From contig JADIML010000070.1 in assembly GCA_017694765.1 (NCBI GenBank), forward strand, positions 1 to 7,987: a DNA stretch of 7,987 nt, given 5' to 3'. The stretch comes from Candidatus Scybalomonas excrementavium (GTDB lineage: Bacteria; Bacillota; Clostridia; Lachnospirales; Lachnospiraceae). Below, piece by piece: positions 1 through 6,318 of this stretch. Below the pieces are notes generated by a model that made no database searches, had not been told where the DNA came from, and saw nothing but the letters and a program-made list of their open reading frames with translations. The position numbers and the translations under genes are program-made. Position 1 is the stretch's first letter. Each line of letters opens with the position of its first letter.

Positions 1-192
1 TGCATTAAATTTGTCTACCAATTCTTGTTGTCGATCGACATCTTCTGCTGTATCCCATGATGCAAAACGAATTTTTGTTTTACCATCTGCTGTAGTAGCT
101 GCTTCTCCTCCTTTACTGCCACATCCTGTCAATGTCGTTGCCATCGTCATAGCAAAAACTAACGAAGCAACAAGTACCTTCTTTACTCTCAT
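1..192 (-). CDS. ABC transporter solute-binding lipoprotein, N-terminal part (cut by window start)
   Basis: The first 64 codons of a gene that runs leftward out of the window. The protein starts MRVKKVLVAS, has a hydrophobic signal segment (about residues 6-22) and a lipobox LTGC with the lipidated cysteine at residue 24, followed by a Gly/Ser/Ala/Thr-rich linker. The mature part opens with KIRFASWD (residues 40-47) and then an acidic helix ending in ELVDKFNA. This is the usual opening beta strand and first helix of family 1 extracellular solute-binding proteins, which bind sugars or oligosaccharides outside the membrane and deliver them to an ABC permease. The ATG at 190-192 is supported by a strong AAGGAGGA ribosome binding site at 199-206 and a promoter just upstream. 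Substrate cannot be told from this fragment. The permease genes would be expected further left, outside the window. The lipoprotein call is firm; sugar binding is an inference from the family. Confidence 0.88.
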   Translation of the reverse strand, partial: MRVKKVLVASLVFAMTMATTLTGCGSKGGEAATTADGKTKIRFASWDTAEDVDRQQELVDKFNA

Positions 193-224
193 ATTGATTC
201 CTCCTTATATTTTTCAGTAAACTT

Positions 225-253
225 ATATTAACATTTTTTAGTAAAATTCTCAA
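225..253 (-). promoter_or_regulatory. Sigma-A type promoter of the solute-binding lipoprotein gene
   Basis: Read on the minus strand, a -35 box TTGAGA (248-253) is followed by exactly 17 bases and a -10 box TAATAT (225-230). The three bases before the -10 box are TGT, giving an extended -10. Transcription would start near 218, leaving a leader of roughly 25 bases that carries the AAGGAGGA ribosome binding site. No hairpin lies between the start point and the gene, so regulation, if any, is probably by proteins binding at or upstream of the promoter. Confidence 0.75.
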
Positions 254-310
254 GTTTTTATTTAATAAAAATGATATTTTTTATATTTTTAACATTTTTT
301 CAACTTATTT

Positions 311-329
311 TTTGTGAATTTGTCACAAA
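311..329. promoter_or_regulatory. Inverted repeat, possible operator upstream of the lipoprotein gene
   Basis: TTTGTGAATTTGTCACAAA has two perfect 7-base arms (TTTGTGA and TCACAAA) around a 5-base centre. It lies about 93 to 111 bases upstream of the predicted transcription start of the lipoprotein gene, a position that suits a transcriptional activator. The core resembles the TGTGA-N6-TCACA site of Crp-family proteins, but the spacing is one base short. The binding protein is unknown. No U-tract follows on either strand, so it is not a terminator. Confidence 0.4.
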
Positions 330-366
330 TATTTACTTTAAACTCTTATCTATACATCTCAACTAA

Positions 367-382
367 AAGTAAAATTTTACTT
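367..382. repeat. 16-bp perfect palindrome
   Basis: AAGTAAAATTTTACTT is a perfect palindrome without a spacer. The half-site AGTAAAATT recurs at 240-248, overlapping the -35 box and the spacer of the lipoprotein promoter. It may be a second operator, but the region is very rich in A and T, so a chance palindrome cannot be excluded. The rest of 193-504, apart from the promoter, the inverted repeat at 311-329 and the terminator at 424-461, shows no gene or recognisable element. Confidence 0.3.
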
Positions 383-423
383 AATTTGAATCTGTTTTTA
401 TTATCGTTCATTCAAGAACACGC

Positions 424-461
424 AAAAAAATCCCACACCACATTTTACTGTGATGTGAGAT
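424..461 (-). terminator. Intrinsic terminator of the minus-strand yhaM unit
   Basis: Read on the minus strand, a 13-bp stem is formed by 461-449 (ATCTCACATCACA) and 442-430 (TGTGGTGTGGGAT), with two or three G-T pairs and a 6-base loop (GTAAAA). It runs directly into seven T residues (430-424). It begins about 43 bases after the yhaM stop codon. The plus-strand reading has no T-tract after the stem, so the terminator works leftward only. It insulates the yhaM unit from the lipoprotein gene, which has its own promoter. Confidence 0.9.
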
Positions 462-504
462 TCATTAACTGAATGTCATTGAATTTCTAACTTTGAGTTT
501 TTTA

Positions 505-1470
505 TTACTTTACATTTGGTTTTGAAGTCGCTCTTAAATTAGACTCGAAGAAACGATTATATCCCATCCATTCTCCTCGCTCAGATTTTTCTTTATCACG
601 TTCTAATTCTTCTAAAAATGTCTGGATTTTTGCATCGGTATTGTCTGCATAAGTCAACGCTAATGCCTCGATTAATGCTGGTTTTTTTGGCGATCCAAAT
701 TCTAATTCCCCATGATGCGCTAAAATACAATGAAGTAACTCTCTTGTTAGCTGAACAGGAAATCCTGGTATCGTCTTAATTCTTTCTTGTAATTCCATAG
801 TTCCAATTACAATATGCCCAATAAGCTGTCCTTCATCGGTATAATCATTTTCAGGAAGCGGAGAAAGCTCAACCATTTTTCCAATGTCATGAAACAACGC
901 TGCTGTCACTAATAAGTCGCGATTTAAAATCGGATATTGGGTGCAATAGAACTCACATAAGTTAGCCACACCTCTTGTATGTTCTAACAAGCCTCCTAAA
1001 TACCCATGATGAACTGTCTTTGCGGCAGAATGTCTTTTAAATGCTTCTTGAAATGCCATATCTTTCACAAAGAAACTTTCTAATAATTGTTTCAAATAAA
1101 TATCTTTTGTTCGGCTAATCATCTGTAAAATATCATCATACATACGATCGATATCTTTTCCTGTGCATTTTACATAATCACTTGGAATATATTCCCCTTC
1201 TTGTGCCTTACGAATTCTTTCGATACTTAGCTGATTGGAACCTTGAAAACAATTTACTCTACCAGATACAAAAATATAATCCATGGCATCAAAATCTTCA
1301 ATACCTCTTGAACTTAAATCCCATACCTTTCCATCTAAAGTTCCTGTTTTATCCTGTAAAATCAAAGAATAGTAACTTTTTCCTGCCTTTGTTCTCGCTG
1401 TCTGTTTTACTTTACAAAGGTATACTTCTGATACCATTTCTCCTTCTCGCAATTCATTGATATAACGCAT
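505..1470 (-). CDS. yhaM: YhaM-family 3'-5' exoribonuclease (OB-fold plus HD domain)
   Basis: The protein has 321 residues, close to the roughly 314 of Bacillus YhaM. Residues 10-90 form an OB-fold nucleic-acid-binding domain (SLILQDKTGTLDGKVWD at 35-51, then VSGRVN at 68-73). The rest is a metal-dependent HD domain. Visible ligand motifs are HHGYLGGLLEHT (154-165), HDIGK with H194 and D195, H219, AHHGELEFGSP (251-261) and the late aspartate D276 in YADN. These match the YhaM/CMP-binding-factor family of cytoplasmic exoribonucleases that trim RNA 3' ends and can also degrade single-stranded DNA. All expected HD residues are present, so it should be active. The ATG has an AAGGAG site at 1476-1481 with a short spacer. 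The gene starts 13 bases after the stop of the upstream minus-strand gene, so the two are almost certainly cotranscribed, and a strong terminator follows. Confidence in the family is high; the physiological RNA targets are unknown. Confidence 0.93.
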   Translation of the reverse strand: MRYINELREGEMVSEVYLCKVKQTARTKAGKSYYSLILQDKTGTLDGKVWDLSSRGIEDFDAMDYIFVSGRVNCFQGSNQLSIERIRKAQEGEYIPSDYVKCTGKDIDRMYDDILQMISRTKDIYLKQLLESFFVKDMAFQEAFKRHSAAKTVHHGYLGGLLEHTRGVANLCEFYCTQYPILNRDLLVTAALFHDIGKMVELSPLPENDYTDEGQLIGHIVIGTMELQERIKTIPGFPVQLTRELLHCILAHHGELEFGSPKKPALIEALALTYADNTDAKIQTFLEELERDKEKSERGEWMGYNRFFESNLRATSKPNVK

Positions 1471-1483
1471 CTTATCTCCTTTT

Positions 1484-3598
1484 CTATTTTTTTAAGTCAT
1501 TATAGCTTTCTAATAAAACATTAATTTGCTCTTTATCAATCTGATTGAAAAGCTCTGCTCTTTCATTTCGATATGGTGATGCTTTTTTATGATTTTTATG
1601 AAAACCTTGTTCCAATGTAATTGGTTCTATGTCAAAGTTCTTTTGTATTTGTTCCCACATTTTTTTCCCTTTTTCTGTATTAATCATAACAATACTAACA
1701 CCTTTTCCATCAGAAAACTGTGGTAACATTTCTTGCACTCCATAGAAATCACCAACTGTAAGATCTCCTGCACGATATTCCTTCACAAAGGCACATTTAC
1801 TACAGCTAGGTCGATCGAGATATGAATTCATATATGCGCGAATATAGTTATTTCTTCTGCCATTTACAACTAATTCTTTTCCATTTTCAAATTGGATAGA
1901 CACACTATATTCTTTCTCTTCCCAACCATTTCTTTTATCTCTACAACCAAAATTTGTGACCCTAGAGTGAAATCTCTTCTCTAAATATTGCATATATTTT
2001 TGAAATACAACTGGAGATGGGGCAGAATGACAAAAAACTTCCTGAATGAATAAATTCTCATATTCTTTTCCTAAATAAGAGCGAAGTCCTGCACATTCAC
2101 AAGGAAGTCCTGTATATAAAATATTTCGTCCACCGTCTAACATTCGTTTTACTTGTACAAAAATACCTTGAAGCTGGGCTTTTGAATACTTAATACCACA
2201 AAACCTCTCTGCTTCTTCCATCGTATCTGCAATATCAACGACAACACACATATTTTTATCATAACGGGCTCCAACTACAACCCCTTGTTGATTTTCAATC
2301 ATTTCTTTCGCAAGTTCTAAAAATACTCCACCGGATGTACTTTTCATTCGAGTCTCTATGTCTCGATTTTTTACTGCGTAAAAAAGAGGGTAGTTTTCTT
2401 CCATAATATTCATATCCTTTTTGCGAATACAAGTCTCTTCACATTTTCCACAGTTTGTACAAAGTCTTTCATCCACCTTTGGATAGGCAAATCCCTCTTT
2501 ATCTACTTGCATTTCAATGGCATGTTCTGGACAGACTGATTCACAAGCAAAACAACCATAACATTCACCACGTTTAATAGAAATTGGACATTCTACTTTT
2601 TGCTCATTTGTTGTAATCTTTAACGTTTCCTCTAAATCATAAAGAGATTTTCTTCTTAGGGCAATGATTCGTCGATTTAAAACGCCTTTTTTCTCTCGAA
2701 CCACAAATCGTTTCTCATCTGGTTCTTGCTCCCAATTTTCTTCCACATGATATAAAAGCTTCATGCTTTTTAGAAAAGATAAAATTCTATCTTTATGATT
2801 TCCAGTATTTAAATAAACAAAAGGTTTTTCATATAGAATTGCCACTAAAATGCCTACAATACTATCTGTAACAATTCTTGTTGCTCCTGCTGCTACTCCA
2901 AGATAATAAGTGACATCATTTCTCTCATTCTCAATATCTTTTATCTCTAATTGCTGATTTTTTGCCACCTTTTGTACAAACTCACAAATTGAATCCTCTT
3001 TTCTTTCCACATCTACAAAGAGATACGGCTTCGTTTTTGGAAGTTTATCTTTTATTCTCTCAATATCTTTTCTCTTAATCCAGATTAACGGATCGTTGAC
3101 AATGGAAACTTCTTTTTGAAAGGTATGCTCGCCACCTTTTTGAACGGACAAACTTTCAAAATCATCAAAGTTTCCTTTTGCTTTCTCTCCTCCTAGATAC
3201 CAGCCATATGCCATTTTTTTGGCACCATGTTTCACAAACTTTAAAAGATAGGCATCATTTTCTTCGCCTGTTTTATTATACTCTTTATCTAAAATGGAAA
3301 AATAACGGTCGAGTACATAATCTTCTTTATAAAGTTCTTCTAAAGTGACGGCATTCCCAAGTAAGTTGACATGCGTATGAATAAAAGAAGATGGCTCCTG
3401 AATCAGTTCTTTCGTTATAACCTGTTTCTTAAACAGACCTTTTGTTATGACTTCTTCCTTTTGTATTCCATTCCATGGATGATAATGAATCACATATGGC
3501 ATTGTACCATACGCATCGAGTGTTTTATGAATGGCCCATGTTTGTAAATCTGACTCTAATCTTCTATCTGCATGATTTGTTATAATTCCAATTTTCAT
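1484..3598 (-). CDS. Fusion protein: degenerate polysaccharide pyruvyl transferase-like domain, two 4Fe-4S clusters, FrhB-like domain
   Basis: A 704-residue protein in three parts. Residues 1-325 resemble the polysaccharide pyruvyl transferase fold: the opening MKIGIITNH strand and a DLQTWAI helix, a SIVNDPLIW strand (165-173), and TDSIVGILVAILYEKPFVYL (244-263) followed by the DRILSFLKSMKL helix. The usual SFHG histidine position reads SIVG, and the N-terminal Asn-Tyr-Gly motif is missing, so this domain may not be catalytic. Residues 337-395 hold a bacterial ferredoxin module: cysteines 346, 349, 352, 356 and 380, 383, 386, 390. Residues 405-700 match the coenzyme F420 hydrogenase/dehydrogenase beta-subunit (FrhB) family: STSGG (420-424), GLPCECAGL (497-505), CHSAPSP (523-529), a Cys pair at 599 and 602, and GDLTVGDFYG (611-620). 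Such proteins are flavin/Fe-S oxidoreductases often found with exopolysaccharide genes; F420 itself is not expected in Firmicutes. No glycosyltransferase lies nearby. The start has AGGAG at 3606-3610, seven bases before the ATG. The reaction is unknown. Confidence 0.82.
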   Translation of the reverse strand: MKIGIITNHADRRLESDLQTWAIHKTLDAYGTMPYVIHYHPWNGIQKEEVITKGLFKKQVITKELIQEPSSFIHTHVNLLGNAVTLEELYKEDYVLDRYFSILDKEYNKTGEENDAYLLKFVKHGAKKMAYGWYLGGEKAKGNFDDFESLSVQKGGEHTFQKEVSIVNDPLIWIKRKDIERIKDKLPKTKPYLFVDVERKEDSICEFVQKVAKNQQLEIKDIENERNDVTYYLGVAAGATRIVTDSIVGILVAILYEKPFVYLNTGNHKDRILSFLKSMKLLYHVEENWEQEPDEKRFVVREKKGVLNRRIIALRRKSLYDLEETLKITTNEQKVECPISIKRGECYGCFACESVCPEHAIEMQVDKEGFAYPKVDERLCTNCGKCEETCIRKKDMNIMEENYPLFYAVKNRDIETRMKSTSGGVFLELAKEMIENQQGVVVGARYDKNMCVVVDIADTMEEAERFCGIKYSKAQLQGIFVQVKRMLDGGRNILYTGLPCECAGLRSYLGKEYENLFIQEVFCHSAPSPVVFQKYMQYLEKRFHSRVTNFGCRDKRNGWEEKEYSVSIQFENGKELVVNGRRNNYIRAYMNSYLDRPSCSKCAFVKEYRAGDLTVGDFYGVQEMLPQFSDGKGVSIVMINTEKGKKMWEQIQKNFDIEPITLEQGFHKNHKKASPYRNERAELFNQIDKEQINVLLESYNDLKK

Positions 3599-3624
3599 CC
3601 CTTTTCTCCTATTTCTAAAAACAG

Positions 3625-3636
3625 TATGGATCCATA
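3625..3636. repeat. 12-bp perfect palindrome in the leader of the FrhB-like fusion gene
   Basis: TATGGATCCATA is a perfect palindrome that lies in the predicted leader, between the minus-strand promoter and the ribosome binding site of the 704-residue gene. It could be an operator or a small RNA structure, but a palindrome of this length also arises by chance. No partner copy was seen at the promoter itself. Confidence 0.25.
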
Positions 3637-3694
3637 TATTTTCTCTGGAAATGTATTTTTCATTTTCTTATCCTAGAGCGTATAACTATCCACC

Positions 3695-3723
3695 ATATTA
3701 TCACAGATTGTATCAGTATTCAA
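3695..3723 (-). promoter_or_regulatory. Sigma-A type promoter of the FrhB-fusion/yhaM unit
   Basis: On the minus strand, TTGAAT (3718-3723) is followed by 17 bases and TAATAT (3695-3700). TGA directly precedes the -10 box, giving an extended -10. Transcription would start near 3688, leaving a leader of about 90 bases. Within it, CTCTAGGA can pair with TCCAGAG (one bulged A) about 20 bases further on. That may be a leader hairpin, but no T-tract follows it. Confidence 0.62.
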
Positions 3724-3775
3724 CCTTAGAACTTGTCCCACTTTTTCGCCTATTCGTTGATTTTTCCTTGAATAC

Positions 3776-3804
3776 TTGCGTAAAGTCTGTTTCAAACTTA
3801 TAAT
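3776..3804 (+). promoter_or_regulatory. Promoter of the mutS2 unit
   Basis: TTGCGT (3776-3781), a 17-base spacer and a perfect TATAAT (3799-3804). The -35 box keeps only TTG of the consensus; the -10 is ideal. The predicted start near 3811 gives a leader of about 110 bases before the mutS2 ATG, and the terminator-like hairpin at 3824-3861 lies inside that leader. The promoter is divergent from the minus-strand promoter, with the two -35 boxes about 50 bases apart. Confidence 0.6.
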
Positions 3805-3823
3805 AAAAGAAGATCAGCTCTTT

Positions 3824-3861
3824 GACATAGTTTTATATGGGATACTATGTCTTTCTTTTTT
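3824..3861 (+). terminator. Terminator-like hairpin in the mutS2 leader (possible attenuator)
   Basis: GACATAGT (3824-3831) pairs perfectly over 8 bases with ACTATGTC (3844-3851), with a 12-base loop, and is followed at once by TTTCTTTTTT (3852-3861). This is the layout of an intrinsic terminator on the plus strand, but no plus-strand gene precedes it in the window and it sits about 13 bases after the predicted start of the mutS2 transcript. It may reduce or regulate read-through into mutS2. The stem is short and AU-rich, so termination is probably partial. The sequence GATACTA in the 3' arm region (3841-3847) recurs at 3894-3900. No known riboswitch or T-box motif was recognised. Confidence 0.5.
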
Positions 3862-3910
3862 CAAATATTTTTCAATGTGTAGAAAACAAAATTGATACTA
3901 GAAATAAAAT

Positions 3911-3916
3911 AAGGTG
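3911..3916 (+). promoter_or_regulatory. Ribosome binding site that sets the mutS2 start
   Basis: AAGGTG stands six bases before the ATG at 3923 and is the only Shine-Dalgarno-like sequence nearby. The in-frame GTG at 3914 is part of this site and has no binding site of its own, so the ATG is the better start. The protein then begins MNEKALRILEY, matching the usual MutS2 N-terminus. Confidence 0.7.
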
Positions 3917-3922
3917 AATAAA

Positions 3923-6298
3923 ATGAATGAAAAAGCGTTAAGAATTTTAGAATATCCAAAAATAATTGAACGTCTTGTAGAATGTGCTGCTTCCCCTATG
4001 GGTAAACATTTATGTGAGCAATTAATGCCTTCTACTGATTTAAACCAAATCCAAACATGGCAATCTGAAACAGCAGATGCCCTTTCCCGTCTTTACAAAT
4101 TTGGAAATCTTTCTTTTTCTGGGCTAATTGATTTAACACCAGCTTTCAAACGTTTAGCGATTGGTGCATCTTTAAGTGCTGGAGAATTGCTTTCCATCGC
4201 AAAATTACTTTCCATTGCAAAGACAGCCAAACAATATGCAAGAACTGACGATGATGGAGATAGCAACGATAGTCTTTCTTACCTATTTGACAATCTAGCT
4301 TCTTTGACTCCTCTTATGCTGGAAATTCAACGTTGTATTCTTGCAGAGGACGAGATCAGCGACGAAGCATCTAAAACATTGAAAGACATTCGAAGACAGA
4401 TTAAACAAACAAATATAAAATTACACAATCAACTAACTTCCATTGTAAGCTCTCAAAATAACAAAAATATGCTTCAAGATGCCATTATCACAATGAGAAA
4501 TGGTCGTTATTGTATTCCGATCAAACAAGAATATCGTGGAAGTTTTCCAGGTATGATTCACGATCAGTCCCAAAGCGGTTCTACGTTATTCATTGAACCA
4601 ATGGCAGTTGTCAATTTAAACAATGAACTAAAAGAACTTGCTGGTAAGGAAGAAACAGAAATCGAAAGAATTTTAGCTGGACTTAGTGAACAAGTTGCAT
4701 ATGAAAAGGAACAGCTAGAAGAAAATCTTGATATTTTAACTTCCCTTGACTTTATTTTTGCGAGAGCCACATTAGCGAAATCTTATAATGGAACGGAACC
4801 TATCTTTAATGAGGACAAACGAATTAACATTAAACAAGGACGTCATCCTCTTTTAGACCCTAAAAAAGTCGTTCCGATTAATATTTATCTTGGAAAAGAT
4901 TTTTCAATGTTAATTGTAACAGGACCAAATACAGGTGGTAAGACAGTTTCCCTAAAAACAATTGGGTTATTTACCCTGATGGGGCAAGCTGGTCTTCATA
5001 TTCCTGCTCTTAGCAATTCTGAACTTGCTGTATTTGATAATGTCTATGCAGACATCGGAGACGAACAGAGTATTGAACAAAATTTGAGTACCTTTTCTTC
5101 TCATATGACAAATATTATATCGATTTTAGAAAATGCTACAGAAAACTCTTTTGTTCTCCTTGATGAGCTTTGTGGTGGTACCGATCCAATGGAAGGTGCA
5201 GCTTTAGCCATCGCTATTTTAAGCAATTTACATGGAAAACAAGTGACAACAATGGCTACTACCCATTATAGCGAATTAAAATCTTTTGCCCTTTCTACAG
5301 TAGGCATTGAAAATGCTTGTTGTGAGTTTGATCTCGCTACCTTAAGTCCAACCTATCGTCTTATGATTGGGCTTCCTGGCAAAAGTAATGCCTTTGCAAT
5401 TAGCCAAAAACTAGGGCTAGAGCCTTATATTATCGAAGATGCAAAATCTCAGATTGATGCTTCTGCTAGAGATTTTGAAGAAATGCTTGCAGAACTTGAA
5501 ACACGAAAAATAGCCATTGAAAAAGAACAAGAAGAAATCTATAAGAAAGCTGAACAGGCAGAAGAACTTCGTCGTTCTTTGGAACAAAAAGAAGTAGAGT
5601 TAAAACAAAAAAGACAAGAAATTCTTACCAATGCACGTCAACAAGCTCGTGATATTTTAACGGAAGCCAAAGAAACGGCTGATGAAGCTATTCGTAAGTA
5701 TAATGGTTGGAGTAAACACACTTCCCAAAATAATACAAAGAAAATGGAAGCAGAGAGAAGTAAACTTCGCGGCAAGATGGGCGAATTAGATAAACAGTTA
5801 GCATATAAATCTACAACAAAGACGAAAAAACGTCACAAGCCAGAAGATTTCAAAATTGGAGATTCTGTGTTCGTAACAACTTTAAATCTCAAAGGAACGG
5901 TGACCTCTCTTCCAAACGCAAAAGGCGATCTCTATGTCCAAATGGGAATCTTAAAGTCTGTTGTAAACATTAAAAACCTTGAGCTTTTAGAGCCAGAAAA
6001 ACCAAAACAAAACAATCAAACTTCTGGATATAAGGCAAACTTCATGAAGTCCGCTACGATTTCTCCTGAAATCAACTTGCTTGGTAAAACCGTAGATGAA
6101 GCGATTATGGAACTTGATAAATATTTAGATGACGCTTACCTATCCAAATTAACACAAGTAACCATTATCCACGGAAAAGGAACTGGTGCTCTTCGAAGTG
6201 CCGTTCAAAATTATTTAAAGAAACAAAAACATATTAAATCTTTTAGAAGTGGTGTATTTGGGGAAGGCGAAGCCGGCGTTACGATTGTAGAATTTTAA
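3923..6298 (+). CDS. mutS2: MutS2 (RqcU): Smr-domain ATPase of ribosome rescue and DNA recombination control
   Basis: A 791-residue protein, about the usual MutS2 length. It lacks the mismatch-recognition domain of MutS and begins with the MutS2 core/lever region (MNEKALRILEY). The ATPase has Walker A GPNTGGKT (334-341), Walker B FVLLDE ending at D414 and E415, the signature CGGTDPMEGAALA just after it, and the THYSELK switch with H448. A long charged coiled coil spans about 515-592. A KOW-like domain starts at KIGD (644-647) and runs to about 690, and the Smr domain covers 716-791 with HGKGTGALR at 750-758. In Bacillus, MutS2 binds and splits collided ribosomes to feed quality control; in other species it suppresses homologous recombination and has nuclease activity. 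Here the Smr LDLR motif reads INLLG (717-721), so nuclease action is doubtful. The alpha/beta hydrolase gene follows after 20 bases. It is transcribed from 3776-3804 through a possible attenuator. Confidence 0.96.
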   Translation: MNEKALRILEYPKIIERLVECAASPMGKHLCEQLMPSTDLNQIQTWQSETADALSRLYKFGNLSFSGLIDLTPAFKRLAIGASLSAGELLSIAKLLSIAKTAKQYARTDDDGDSNDSLSYLFDNLASLTPLMLEIQRCILAEDEISDEASKTLKDIRRQIKQTNIKLHNQLTSIVSSQNNKNMLQDAIITMRNGRYCIPIKQEYRGSFPGMIHDQSQSGSTLFIEPMAVVNLNNELKELAGKEETEIERILAGLSEQVAYEKEQLEENLDILTSLDFIFARATLAKSYNGTEPIFNEDKRINIKQGRHPLLDPKKVVPINIYLGKDFSMLIVTGPNTGGKTVSLKTIGLFTLMGQAGLHIPALSNSELAVFDNVYADIGDEQSIEQNLSTFSSHMTNIISILENATENSFVLLDELCGGTDPMEGAALAIAILSNLHGKQVTTMATTHYSELKSFALSTVGIENACCEFDLATLSPTYRLMIGLPGKSNAFAISQKLGLEPYIIEDAKSQIDASARDFEEMLAELETRKIAIEKEQEEIYKKAEQAEELRRSLEQKEVELKQKRQEILTNARQQARDILTEAKETADEAIRKYNGWSKHTSQNNTKKMEAERSKLRGKMGELDKQLAYKSTTKTKKRHKPEDFKIGDSVFVTTLNLKGTVTSLPNAKGDLYVQMGILKSVVNIKNLELLEPEKPKQNNQTSGYKANFMKSATISPEINLLGKTVDEAIMELDKYLDDAYLSKLTQVTIIHGKGTGALRSAVQNYLKKQKHIKSFRSGVFGEGEAGVTIVEF

Positions 6299-6318
6299 AT
6301 AAAATCCGAGGTATCTTT

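Noticed and set aside
11..220. Open frame of 69 codons on the plus strand
   Set aside because: It is the antisense of the lipoprotein signal peptide and linker, which has a lipobox, ribosome binding site and promoter; the plus-strand frame has none of these.
1182..1460. Open frame of 92 codons on the plus strand
   Set aside because: It lies wholly opposite the OB-fold region of yhaM, has a biased hydrophobic composition typical of antisense reading of AT-rich DNA, and resembles no known protein.
3871..3899. Second promoter before mutS2 (TTCAAT, 17 bases, GATACT)
   Set aside because: Both boxes are poor matches to consensus, and the TTGCGT/TATAAT pair upstream is better. It would matter only if the leader hairpin proves to be a true terminator.
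3914..3922. GTG start for mutS2, three codons upstream of the ATG
   Set aside because: The GTG is part of the AAGGTG ribosome binding site of the ATG at 3923, and family members begin at the MNEKAL-like position.
4564..4770. Open frame of 68 codons on the minus strand
   Set aside because: It is opposite the conserved core of mutS2 and its Ser/Leu-rich composition is that of an antisense shadow.
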